Below are positions 20,363 through 31,207 of a DNA stretch of 33,441 bases, piece after piece. Below the pieces are notes generated by a model. That model was not told the DNA's origin and made no database searches. It was given only the letters and a program-made list of their open reading frames with translations. Within the stretch, counting starts at the first letter, position 1; each line of letters begins with the position of its first letter. The position numbers and the translations under genes were made by a program. The DNA is from Ichthyophonus hoferi (Eukaryota > Opisthokonta > Ichthyosporea > Ichthyophonida > Ichthyophonidae): positions 66,548-99,988 of the forward strand of contig NAOQ01000219.1 of assembly GCA_002751075.1 (NCBI GenBank), read 5' to 3'.

Positions 20363-21445
20363 ATGGCGAAGTTGATGTATCTTCCTGTCCGCGCTCGGGC
20401 TGAACCCATCCGGCTCCTTCTTGCATATAAAAGTGTGAAGTATGAAGATATTGTTTATGACTTTCCTAAATTTAGAGAATTGAAGGAAAAAAAGGAATTT
20501 CCTTATGGCCAGGTGCCCGTGCTAGAGGTAGAAGGTACCAAGATAGCCCAGTTAGGGTCTATTATGAGGTTCCTTGCTCTGAAATACAATCTTGTACCCT
20601 CCGACCCTGTAAAGGCGGCCGTGTGTGATTCTCTTCACGAGTTGGCTCAGGAGCTTATGGACATTAATCCAATTGTTAATGTGTACACAGGCGAAAAAAA
20701 AGAGAAAGCCAGGTAAGATAAGACAACACCTTGTTAATTGTGAAAATATACCTCTTGCTGTTGGAATTTGTGCACTCTGTTACAATAGTTTCTTATTTAT
20801 TTATTTATTTCTTGGTTTTTATACATTATGTAATAAAATATATTTTATTTTATTATTATTTGTTATTAATTAAATAGTAGAGATTATCTATCAAACCCAC
20901 ACACCGTCACATGCTTACGCTGCACCTACGTAATTATATATATTTATAAGCAGTCTAGTTATAGTGATATTATACTTCACTGTATGTTTGGGCATGTATG
21001 GGTTTGCTGATATTGGTTTATCAACACTATTCTTATTATTACTACTATTAATACTATTATTTATAGTCTTATTTGCTACTCCTAATGCTATTTCGATAAA
21101 AAGGACAATTCCTAGATATCTGATTCCATACCATATACATGTATGTAAATCAACATATTAACACACCTATGTCCACTATATAGAGAGGCCTTTTTTGCCA
21201 AATTCTCTCGCTATTGTGAAACCCTTACGTCGATACTTGGTGACAAGCCCCAATTCCTCATGGGAGCAGAGGTCACTTATTGTGACTTCACTCTATTCCA
21301 TGTTATTGACAATGCTCTCTTTGAATCTCGCAACTGCCTTGACATGTTTCCCACAATACGTGACTGGTACAATAGAGTAGCTCTCATCCCTACCATTGCA
21401 GCCTATTTACACACCAGGCCTGAAGTCAAGACACCAGTGGCCTAA
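20363..21445 (+). CDS. Glutathione S-transferase, sigma-like
   Basis: Two exons, 20363-20712 and 21184-21445, joined in phase 2 (GTAAGA...TATAG), give 203 residues, the usual length of cytosolic sigma-type GSTs. These conjugate glutathione to electrophiles or isomerise lipid substrates such as prostaglandin H2. The thioredoxin-like half has Y6 in LMYLPVRARAEPIR, where sigma GSTs keep the catalytic Tyr, R12 and E14 of the RxRAE motif, and the cis-proline motif GQVPVLEV (P52). The helical half carries FLMGAEVTYCDF, with the conserved T-x-x-D capping box. The usual Gln-Ser that holds the glutathione gamma-glutamyl group reads Q63-L64 here (IAQLGSIMRFLA), an unusual loss of that Ser that may alter or weaken glutathione binding. 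The ATG gives the expected family N-terminus with no targeting extension. Class assignment is by eye; mu or a protist-specific class remains possible. Confidence 0.92.
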
Positions 21446-22532
21446 ACATAATAATGTATTTATATAACAGTAATTATTATGACAGTAAATCTAGTGAACA
21501 ATTTCAGCTAGCTACTAAGGTTCCAGAGATTATTTCTGTAAGAAATTTTACCTCTGTTCTTTTGATTCAATTAGCATACTTAGTCTTGGACTTCAGTATT
21601 TTTTCTACATGCTAACGTTCATATTATTTATATTGACTATTAGTACATTTAATTATTATTAAGTGGTTATCTTTTTCCTTATAATATCATAATAGTTATA
21701 TTAATTATTAAAATAATATAGTAGTGACGTATGCACCCTGCAGCACTATTAAGTAGTTTTAGCTTATGTCAGTTATTCAAAGATTATTGCAACAACAAGC
21801 GAGCCATTTCTAAACTACATCTTTTATGAGTCATCTTTTAATATCATTACTCATATACTTTTGAAATTCCAGTTTACTGGGACGAAGAAGCTAAATTGAA
21901 TAATTAAGTCCAAACCAATAAAAATCGCCAATGCATAATTAGTGATCGGTTCTATATTTGAAGTGAGCTGCAACTACAACACCTTTGCCTCGACTAATTT
22001 AGCAATAGTCACTTCGCTGTGTTACTTTAATCTGTACTATTTTATGGTATCTTTTAAAATCATTTTAACAGACTTGTTTTGCACCATTAGTCAACGCAAG
22101 ATTTCATACTATGTTATTTCTTATTATAAGTTTTCATATCTCTTCTATATTCTATAGTATTATATACTGTCCCATATTATAACCTATCACATCGTATTTC
22201 ACCATTATTGTTAAATTATCTTTAGTAGTAAGACCAGTCTGGTTATTTTAGTAAAAGAATTATTTATTCTCGATTAACAGTGTATAAGCTAAAAATTACA
22301 CTACAAAATTCAACAAAGCCCCTAATATGTCAAAGACAGAACCCAGTATTAATCAATTAGAAAATTAAAAATATAATTACATTGCCTATATTGTATATAT
22401 AGTAATATAATACAATGTTGACATAATGCGACACGCCAATACAAGCCTATAGCAATACAATGATAAAACCGCATATAAACAACAGAGAATAGTCGGGTGC
22501 TCATGTATTATATCATTAATTATCATAATATA
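21446..22532. other. Intergenic between convergent GST and CCNDBP1
   Basis: About 1.1 kb of AT-rich sequence that should contain the GST 3' UTR. An ATTAAA-like string near 21705 and an AATAAA near 21919 are the nearest candidate poly(A) signals, both remote from the stop. I see no coding exon. Confidence 0.4.
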
Positions 22533-22538
22533 TTTATT
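22533..22538 (-). terminator. AATAAA directly abutting the CCNDBP1 stop codon
   Basis: In gene sense the terminal TAG (22541-22539) is followed at once by AATAAA. It would leave a 3' UTR of only a few tens of bases. Confidence 0.5.
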
Positions 22539-25500
22539 CTATGCAGCAATTGCATGAATTCTACTCATATTGTGATCTACTGCTTTTAACAAAAACGTCA
22601 AGGTGTCTTGGAAGGCTGCAATTGGCTCTAAGCCCTCCAATGGGGTTTGTGCTATAGTTAATAAATTTTTACCTGTGGATGGATGGGGGTGGTAAGGTAT
22701 ATAGATTAGAAGGATGTATATTATTATAATAACAGTGATAATGGAAATAATAATAATAATAATAATAATATCTAACTTCATATATACCCGTACTAAATAA
22801 TATAAATACGTAAGGATCTCAATATACCTGCAGTAGACAGATGATTGGCGGCCTCCAAGAGATCGGCATTCGATTGGGGAGGATAAATGGTCACAGACAC
22901 GTTATCTACCAATGAGCTCATGTCCATTACCGCTTTCTATTATTAGATAGCCAATGGCAAAGATTAGATTATCGTAAATCAATCACATTAAATAAAATAA
23001 TTTTTTTAGTGTGACCTTTAAAAATATGCACCCAATCACAAGAAACCAACCTTATTTAATGGTACAGTTAGGACTATGTGTTAAAATATAAACTCATGTA
23101 CATACGGTCTTACATTGATATTGTCAGAGTATATCACGTGTTGCATGACATCTGGATTCAGTCTAGGTAGCTGCTCTCTCCTTAATCGCACGATTGACTG
23201 TCCACATGCCTGTATATAAGTGGACGTAAATTCGATCAAAAAGTGCTGATAATACCAATAGGAAGGAACTGTTAATTATAAACACTTTCAATTAAATCTA
23301 TAAAATATGCGCGTGTTAGAAAGAGAAAGATGGATAGATAGGGAGATAGATATATATATATATAAGTAGCTACAGTGATAGAGATAGCTATAACTATAAC
23401 TAAAAACAGTAAGCATATAGGTGGCTCTAACCAATCATCTACTTTATCATAAACATGCAATTTCAATAATCAACCAGATCCATTCTATCTATATTACTGT
23501 TTAATAAGCACATACATACATGTTTTACATATATATGTTATACACATCTACAGACACACATGCAGAAAGAGAAGAAAAAATAAACAGCCAATAAATAAGC
23601 AGGCGCCACCAATATATATCCAATCATACAGCTTACCCTGACTAAACCCAGTACACAGTTTGCTGTTTTCTTCTCCTCTTCAGACCACTGCATGGCCACG
23701 TAACATGGAGTTGCATAAGTGATTGTTTTCTAAATAATCTCTTTACTTCATATTTGGATTTTAAACCTAGTCTGACGGAATGACCCTATTCATTGATTAC
23801 ATTTTAAAATTGTATAACATTTATTACGCATTAGTGGGTTACGTATTCTAATAACATAATATAGAATATAAGGCAATACAATAATATATATACGTAGGCA
23901 TAGGCATATATATCCATACATGCACACATAGACATACATACATATATATATATATACATACCTCATCTTCGTCATCACTATCACACTCGGCAGCCTCTGC
24001 TAATTCCTACCCAATCATACAACATTATTATAAATGGCTAGCACCAATGATAGTAGAGTAACACCAAAATTAATGCTAAAATACCTATACCAGTACATAT
24101 TTCAACCCTAATTTTTAATCAATCGAGGTATTGCATTAGAAAGATGAGCAAGGATTTTAAAAAGATTGATAATACAATACAATACAATTTAATAAATTTA
24201 AGATAACTTAATACACTATCATATAATATATTAACTTTTAATATAAGGTCATATAATAAAATGTAACATAGCATAACACAGTACATCATAGTACAGAGAA
24301 AGAAAGCATCTACGTATATATATAAGTAAGATCATATAGGTAGTGGTAGTGATAGTAACTGCACTAATAATTATGCTTATGCATGATGGCGGTAGGATTT
24401 GGCATGAAATAACGATATAGTAATACATAATAATAATAAATGCCATCATGTATGTATAAATATATATATTCCATATACTGTTATATACCTCGGAGACTTC
24501 TTTTACGGCATCCAGTACAAGACTTTCAATAGATTTCATGTGACCAATCACACACTGCATGTTATCTGGAAGAGAGGGAGAGAGAGAGAGGTTTTATTAC
24601 ATTATATATGTATGTACAAATATACATGCTAGCACAGTAGTATAATAACGTGTAGTTTAAAACCTATGCATTTATCAAAGTAGTATGCATGATATATATG
24701 TACATTTATGGCATATATAAGCACTCGTACACATAGACACGTACACACATACACTATATACCTTGAGGTAATTTCTCCACCCTCTCACATTCCTCCCATA
24801 GGATACCAGTGGCAGCCAAATGATCTCTGATGAGGTCATAGTGAGATCATAGTTAGATGCTTATAAAAAAAGAGAGATAGGATGAGATATATATGACGTC
24901 ATAGTTAGATGTTGTTATATATAGGCATAGGATGATATATGTATAATATAATATAACGTAGTACAACTTAATATACTATAGTATACTATAATATAATTTA
25001 ACATAATACAACATAAAATAATGCATTAAAATTTAATATCATACATACTTTGTACTACCCTTAAGTCCCTGCAATATCTCCACGTATTTGACAGATGCAA
25101 CTAGGATATTCTTGACAACATCATGGTATTCCTTGGTTAAAGCTTCACCTAGATAACCATGTATAGGTGAGTATGTTTGTGATGATTATTTAGCTATAAA
25201 TAGGCGTGGGTACATGTGTATTATATTATATTATATTTACATATATATATAGGTATGTAATTATCAAATAAACATAGGACTATGTTATATTAAGGTATAG
25301 GTCTGTGTATAGGTATATGTAAATGTGTATGTATAAGTATAAGTATATATATATATATTGTACTAATATGTACAGTTGTAACATTTTGTGATATAAAGGT
25401 ATGTATGAAAGTATGTCATGTTAATGTCTGAATGCACAAGTATATTGTTATATGCAACTATAATGGATAATCTATATCTAAAATAATTAATCTAATATAT

Positions 25501-28414
25501 AATAATCAACCCAATATACATATATATCTTACTTACATACCACTTTCCATGTACAATATAAAAGATGGCGATACCATGCATTGTCATCAAAAAATCATTT
25601 TTATTGGTCAAATTCCAAAGATAATTAGGGTAATTGATGGAAAGAGTAGTGTGACAAGGGTCTTAGTTGGTTTCCTCTGCTATTAATAGCAATTATATTA
25701 TATATTATATTGGTTTATATCTGGTCCATAGCACGTGATCCTGACCAGTGATAAGACTCCTTTAATTATTATTAGACGATATATAGATATGCTATATATA
25801 GACATAGTATAGTTAGAATATAGTTAGAATATAGTTATAATAGAGTTATAGTTATAATATAGTCATAGTATAGTTATAATATGCATAAATATGCTATCTA
25901 TCTATTTATAGCCAAATATAATTAAAATATGCCATAGAATCCTATTAATAGAATCATATACCTACAGTACTGGGGACCAATCGGCCCATACTATAGATGA
26001 CGCTCATTCGATCCCATAGTCTAACAGATAGAGGGGCCACCTCCTATAGGTTATTAAAAATGAAATGATAGAATAGATTAGATTGAGTTGCTATAAATAG
26101 ATTAATTTAAATTATCCACTAATCAATTAGAATGAGAGCATGTTACCAGTAGAGCCAGATTAATATTAGGAATTTGTATGGATGGTTTATAGCTTATAGG
26201 GGTGCTTATATAGTATCATTTATTACTATATATAGAACAGTACAAGTTTTAAAATAGATAAACTGTAACTATATATATAGAATTAGAATTGGTTATTATT
26301 TAAAACAAATTTACAAATATATATATATATATATAAATTATATACCTCCTGTTTATTGGTCAGGTCATATATGATTTTATAAAATTTTAAAGTAGTTTGT
26401 AGTCCAATCACCACTAAGTGGAGAACGATGAAGAAATATGGTTGGAATTTGAGAGAGTTCTATAATACCAGGTTATATTGAAAACTATAAACATAAATAA
26501 TCCAATCCCTATGCTTCCCTGAATTTTAAAGTACATATATATAGACATAGACATAGACATATATTATATATACACCTTGCATATATAATAAATATATATG
26601 CATACACACCTTAATACTAGGTTGTTCTGCAGTGAAAGAAATCGAAAGCATGGTACTATCTTTAACTATAGCTTTGGCTACCTGTCCTGCATTTGTATAG
26701 TATAGGGTGGTAGAGTATAGTAAGATATGGTACAGTATGATATGGCATGATATGGTAGGAACTAAGGCAAAATATAATTATAAGTATGCCGATGTATTGG
26801 TTTTTATTTTAAAACAATGTTACACATTTTAACTTATAATAAGAGGTTTATGTTATAATATTATTATCACAATAACAATAACAACAATAATAATCATACT
26901 AATAATAGCAGTAATAGTAATAATAAAAATCACAGCAACAATGACAATGATAAAATTAATAAAAAAAAATTACTCAAAATAATAATAACCACAATGACAA
27001 CAACAACAATAACAACCACAGCAACAACAATAACAGTAATAGTAACAACAACAATAATAATATCCCACCCAGTTGTGTCCCAAATTCCTCTCTGCTCACT
27101 GTCGTCTCATCATTGGACGTTGTCAAAGTAGTTGCTAAGGGTAAGGTAATAATTAACACATGCATTGCATGTAATCATATATATGCATAGAAAAAAATAG
27201 TAAATCCTAAAAAAAAATAGTGGTAAGTGATTAATTGGTCCATATACGGTATACGGTATCTTATTACTATATTAATATCTGCTTGCGAAAGGACCAATAC
27301 ATGTAATTGTGTAATAAAGATCATTGATTTTCATTTTAATTCTCTGTTTGTATTGGTGGTTGCCATCTAATGTATAGAAGATAGATATTTCTAGCCTAGA
27401 ATAAAATCGACAATGTGCTGAGATTAATCTATATCATTAACTCCTGATTAATTTATAATTAATTAATAATAATTAATTAAAATACAATCTAATTTGGATA
27501 AGCTTCCCCATTTCCATATCATCGCTGTTGTTATCCAATGGCAACACCTAGCTATAAATGATTTATTTACTCCATTCAACTTGTAATCATAGTAATGATA
27601 TTTTAATTATAATTTGTGCCAATCAGACTTAAATATTAACAGCGTAATATAGTTGAGTAGATATAGTGTAGTAAACCATAATATAATATAACATAATATA
27701 ATATAAGTAATATTAATATTACTATCATTACTACTATTAGTACAAGAATATACACATTCAGATTATTGCACTAAATTATATTATATACTACACATATAAT
27801 ACTATCTATATTATATTATATTATATTATATTATATATTATATATTATACATTATACTATAACAGACACTATGTATTGTACCATATATACATGATATTAG
27901 ATACACATATAGTACAGTATATCAAAAATTTAAGATATGTTGTATTTGAGTACATAGTTAAGTGTATTCTCGTGTGAGTAAGTAAGTATAATTGTATGAA
28001 TGTGTGATGGTATAAATGATATTATATATTATGCTAGTATGAGTGTGAGTGTGGGTGTATGAGAGTATGATGGCATATTTGATAGTATGATGTGTGTATG
28101 TTTGTGCATGTTTGTGTTAGTATGTGTATGGTTTGCGTAAGGTAGTAGGGTAGTAGGGTATGTATGTGTGTATGTATAATAGTAGGCAGGTACGTGTATA
28201 TATGTGTGTATATTTGAATTCCTGCAAGTACTTATGTATTTTGATGTATGTATACTTTTGTATAAGTTTGTTCATGTATATATGTAGGTAGGTAGCTGTA
28301 TACATGGCCATCACATAACCTTTTTGACTCACTTGTAAAACTATCCTTTAGTGACAATAATGACTTCTGAAGGTCCATAAGGGCCTCTTCAACGGTTTCA
28401 GGAGCAGTTGCCAT
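22539..28414 (-). CDS. CCNDBP1: Cyclin-D1-binding protein 1 / GCIP homologue, 13 exons
   Basis: Exons in gene order: 28333-28414, 27069-27134, 26610-26686, 26346-26459, 25962-26043, 25049-25148, 24762-24826, 24489-24565, 23962-24006, 23637-23687, 23114-23209, 22828-22936, 22539-22672. All phases agree and give 365 aa (human 360). In animals this helical protein binds cyclin D and helix-loop-helix factors and restrains proliferation; the role here is inferred. Family landmarks include FGTQLGQVAKAIVKDSTMLS, the helical core LVVIGLQTTLKFYKIIYDL, TGILWEECERVEKLPQDN, the acidic ELAEAAECDSDDEDE followed by WSEEEKKTANCVLGLVR (human YWSEDDQELIIPCLALVR), MSSLVDNVSVTIYPP and the C-terminal LLKAVDHNMSRIHAIAA. 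Many donors are GTATAT and several acceptors TATAG without a pyrimidine tract. Exons 1 and 2 are the least conserved and least certain. The ATG at 28414 lies inside a palindromic GTTGCCATGGCAAT. Confidence 0.88.
26860..27062 (-). repeat. Imperfect AAC/AAT trinucleotide tract in CCNDBP1 intron 2
   Basis: Plus-strand AACAAC/AATAAT/AGTAAT units fill about 200 bases just past the exon 2 donor. They produce a spurious poly-Leu frame on the minus strand. Confidence 0.8.
27135..28332 (-). other. CCNDBP1 intron 1
   Basis: A 1.2 kb intron (GTGAGT...CTTAG). Its 5' part (28080-28300) is a CATACA/CACACA-type tract in gene sense. The middle (27660-27850) is made of TATAA/TTATA pentamers. A short inverted repeat, ATTGGTCC (27234-27241) and GGACCAAT (27291-27298), frames 49 bases. 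GTTATCCAATGGCAAC lies at 27530-27545. No nested gene was seen. Confidence 0.5.
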
Positions 28415-29006
28415 GGCAATAAACAATAACTACAACCAATAATAATGAGGTCTAGTCAGTCTGAATAAATAACAAATATATAATAATATATAATATATAT
28501 ATATATTATATGTAAATAATGGCACGTGCACCTAATCGATCGAAATTAAGGTTGCAAGATTTATGCGATTGCGGTTAATCACTGTTAATCACGATGATCA
28601 CCTTACGATTATGAGCTATAATTATCTTCCAATTATATATATAATATAAAAACTAATATAATAATATTATAAAGTACATAAGATAATATGGATTTCTTTA
28701 TCCTAAATGTATGATATAATAAACTCTGAAAATATCGTTCATGTTAATTTAATTGTATTGCTTATTAGGTTATAACAGGAGTGTCAAATGATTGTTGTTC
28801 AGTGTCAGAATTCTTAACCCATAGTTCAAGCTAGTAAATAAATATCAACTTCTCATTGTTGTATTGCATGTATTTGATATACCATAATTACCTAAAACAG
28901 AAATACTCTAATATCTGTATTTCATTAAAGTACATCTCATATTAGTAAATAAATATCAAATACTATTTTGTATATGATATTATATATCCTATTATTAAAT
29001 ATATTC
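28415..29006. promoter_or_regulatory. Upstream region of CCNDBP1
   Basis: It contains a CACGTG E-box inside GGCACGTGCACC (28521-28532) and a tandem GTTAATCAC at 28574-28582 and 28584-28592, spaced ten bases apart, 110-180 bases before the CCNDBP1 ATG. The rest is AT-rich sequence without a recognised gene. Confidence 0.35.
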
Positions 29007-29422
29007 TGTTGGGAATAACAGGTAGAAACAGGACCAATGTTCCTGTAACCTATATTTGTTTAGGAGACCAAATGCTGAATTAAGGGACGTTTTAACTTGC
29101 CCCTTTGCATACATGGAGTACAGATATGCTAGCACATCTGTTTTGTTATTAGTCAAGTCAATGGGACTTGTCTTTGACAGTATGACTAAGCAATGTGCGC
29201 TCTGAACCCCAAAACATATAATCTGAATAACTTATTATATAGTCACGGGACATCTTCCATTGGCTAGTTCAATTTTAATCAATCATCTTGGAATGACATT
29301 TAACACCAGTAGATTGAACCAACTATGTTTCCAGACTACATATATAATAGCAATTGCTAATATTAAATGAATATAGGTATATAAGGAAGTGCCTAAATTA
29401 ATTGGTTAATCTTGTTTTAACA
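29007..29422 (+). mobile_element. Solo-LTR-like dispersed repeat, copy C (best copy)
   Basis: It starts TGTTGGGAATAACAGG, the typical start of Ty1/copia LTRs, and ends TTGTTTTAACA, so TG...CA ends can be drawn over 416 bases. A TATA-like TTATTATATAG lies in the middle, as expected for a U3 promoter. The flanking five bases (TATTC and GTATA) do not match, so there is no visible target duplication. It points opposite to the copia pol fossil on its right and has a different start from that element's LTR, so it is a separate family member. Confidence 0.7.
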
Positions 29423-29462
29423 GTATATCTATACCTTAATTCCTATATTAAATTGTGTAGCA

Positions 29463-30261
29463 TTATATTATGTCAGAATCTTCACTGTTGAATGTTGATT
29501 CTACGTCACCGTCGATAGACATGTGATGTTCCTCTTCTACTTCACTTAATTCTGGACTTGTGGACTTGTGGTAAAGCAAAGTTCTCAAGTATAGTTTTTG
29601 AAGTTTTCTCGTCACTAGTATTGGAGAAGAACTGTACCCGTTATTTCTTTTTTCCTACGGATCCTAATGTAGTTGTCGTTGCTGTGGTAGTCTGGCGTTT
29701 GAATCGTGAGACAGACAGAGGGAGTTAAAATAGCCCTTTTCTTACTTGTCATTGCCATTACTACTACTTACAACGGAAAAATCTTACGTATGTAACTTTA
29801 TTGTTATACACTATGAAATCAGGATCCATATTAAATCTGTGATTGCTGGTCATATATTTTTTGGTTTAGGTCAATACCAGTTGACTATGTGATAAACATT
29901 CGAGATATGTATACTATCAAATAGTAACTCAACTAACTGTTGTCTAACATGTTGCCAGCAGCATAATGTCTAATGATTATTCAAATGACCATTCTGAAAC
30001 TTACTTAACATATGCTGTATAAGAATCTGTGGTAGTTCTAGCGACTTGCTCACAACTTTCGGGATCTCCAATTGAATATTCTATAGCAGTTAATTTTTCT
30101 GGATCAGCGTTAGTAGTTAGTAATAGTCACTTGATCTGATTTATCCCTAAGGCTCAATTGTTGTGGTAGAAGGCACGTATATCGACCCTCTGGGTAACTG
30201 GCTGTAATAATTATACCTCTGTCTAATTTAGAGGGAATGGGTTCTTTCATTTGCTTGGGTT
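29463..30261 (-). CDS. Unrecognised multi-exon gene candidate
   Basis: Four minus-strand segments join in phase through plausible splice sites: 30217-30261 (KQMKEPIPSKLDR), donor GTATAA; 30005-30098 (KLTAIEYSIGDPESCEQV..., ending TDSYTAYVK), preceded by TACTAAC twice, like a branch point, with donor GTAAGT; 29788-29836 (FNMDPDFIVYNNKVTY), donor GTAAGA; and a 63-codon terminal exon 29463-29654 (RKLQKLYLRTLLYHK and an acidic C-terminus SEVEEEHHMSIDGDVES) ending at TAA. The composition is protein-like and unlike the AT-rich surroundings. Upstream, between about 30290 and 30584, there are further protein-like stretches, including a possible start MKYKRKPKSIIKDPL (ATG at about 30584), that I could not join in phase. 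I recognise no family. It sits between an LTR-like copy and a copia fossil, so a decayed or element-derived gene is an alternative. Confidence 0.35.
29925..30004 (-). repeat. Fragment resembling the copia 3' LTR region
   Basis: Plus-strand TGTCTAATGATTATTCAAATGA and the following ATTCTGAAACT resemble TGTCCAATGATTATACAAAGGA and ATTCTGGATACT at about 30863-30898. It lies inside an intron of the candidate gene above. The similarity covers about 80 bases and is moderate. Confidence 0.4.
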
Positions 30262-30592
30262 CTAATGTAGAAATTGCACAATAAGGTCAATCAGTAAGGG
30301 GTGATATATTCCTATGTAAACAATAGCTATTGTCATTATCTAATGTTAGAAAACAGTTCTCTGACTTAAGAACAAGCGAGAGATTTGGACACTGATTATC
30401 GTATGTGAGTGCCAACGATGGACTATACATTACAATAATGATGGGATTACTACGTACATAAATTTAGATACAAAATTTTGCGCGTTACAAGTGCTTTTTT
30501 TAAAAAAAAAAAAAAAAATTTACTGTGACCGCGTATGTGTAAGCGGGTCCTTTATTATTGATTTTGGTTTTCTTTTATACTTCATTTTACCA

Positions 30593-30613
30593 GTGCTAAC
30601 TTTTGGTTAGCAC
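30593..30613. other. Perfect short hairpin
   Basis: GTGCTAAC, then TTTTG, then GTTAGCAC: an 8-bp perfect stem with a 5-base loop. Function unknown. Confidence 0.6.
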
Positions 30614-30799
30614 CAATGTAGCTAGGCTCATTAACTTAAATGTGACCAATAATAAATACTATTATTGGCTAATACAATTCACAAAAGATTACAGAAACCC
30701 ACAAGGGATGTCTGCTTCAATCTCGATAAGGTTATACTGGTGTTTTTTAATTTGAATGGCTCATTAGGTCTGACGTAAGTGCACACAAAATATGCATCG

Positions 30800-31207
30800 A
30801 CAAATCAATTTGAACTAGTGTTCTTTCAGAGTTAACAATCTTGTAACAAATTGTTGGCAACCAGTTGTCCAATGATTATACAAAGGATTATTCTGGATAC
30901 TATTTATTACGGATATATCATTAATCGCTATGTGTGATTAAATACCAATAACTGACTATTTAAAACTATCGTAAGTTTACGTTCTAGACTGCACTAAACA
31001 TCTAGTCCTGATTATCTCTATTAGTTAAAACATGTATTTGCTTAATTGTCATTAACTAATGTCTAGCTGTTAATTACCGATTGAAACCTCATTTTAATTG
31101 ACACCTAACATTTAGAGGTTCAATGCTAAGTAGACGATAAGTATTTTTGTACAAGATCTCATGAAGTATTCAACCAAACATTTTGTATGAGCCAAAATGC
31201 TTCAACA
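30800..31207 (-). mobile_element. Probable 3' LTR of the copia fossil (left end unresolved)
   Basis: In minus-strand sense a purine tract GTAGGGAGAA is followed by TGTTGAAGCATTTTGG, a typical copia polypurine-tract/LTR junction, so the LTR starts at 31207 and runs left. Its far end could not be fixed because the matching 5' LTR lies beyond the window; the coordinate 30800 is only a guide. Confidence 0.5.

Noticed and set aside
26974-27165. Minus-strand frame with poly-Leu
   Set aside because: Most of it translates an AAC/AAT trinucleotide repeat. Only 27069-27134 is used, as CCNDBP1 exon 2.
29007-29422. Copy C as the LTR of the neighbouring copia fossil
   Set aside because: It points the other way and starts TGTTGGGAAT rather than TGTTGAAGC, so it is a different family member.
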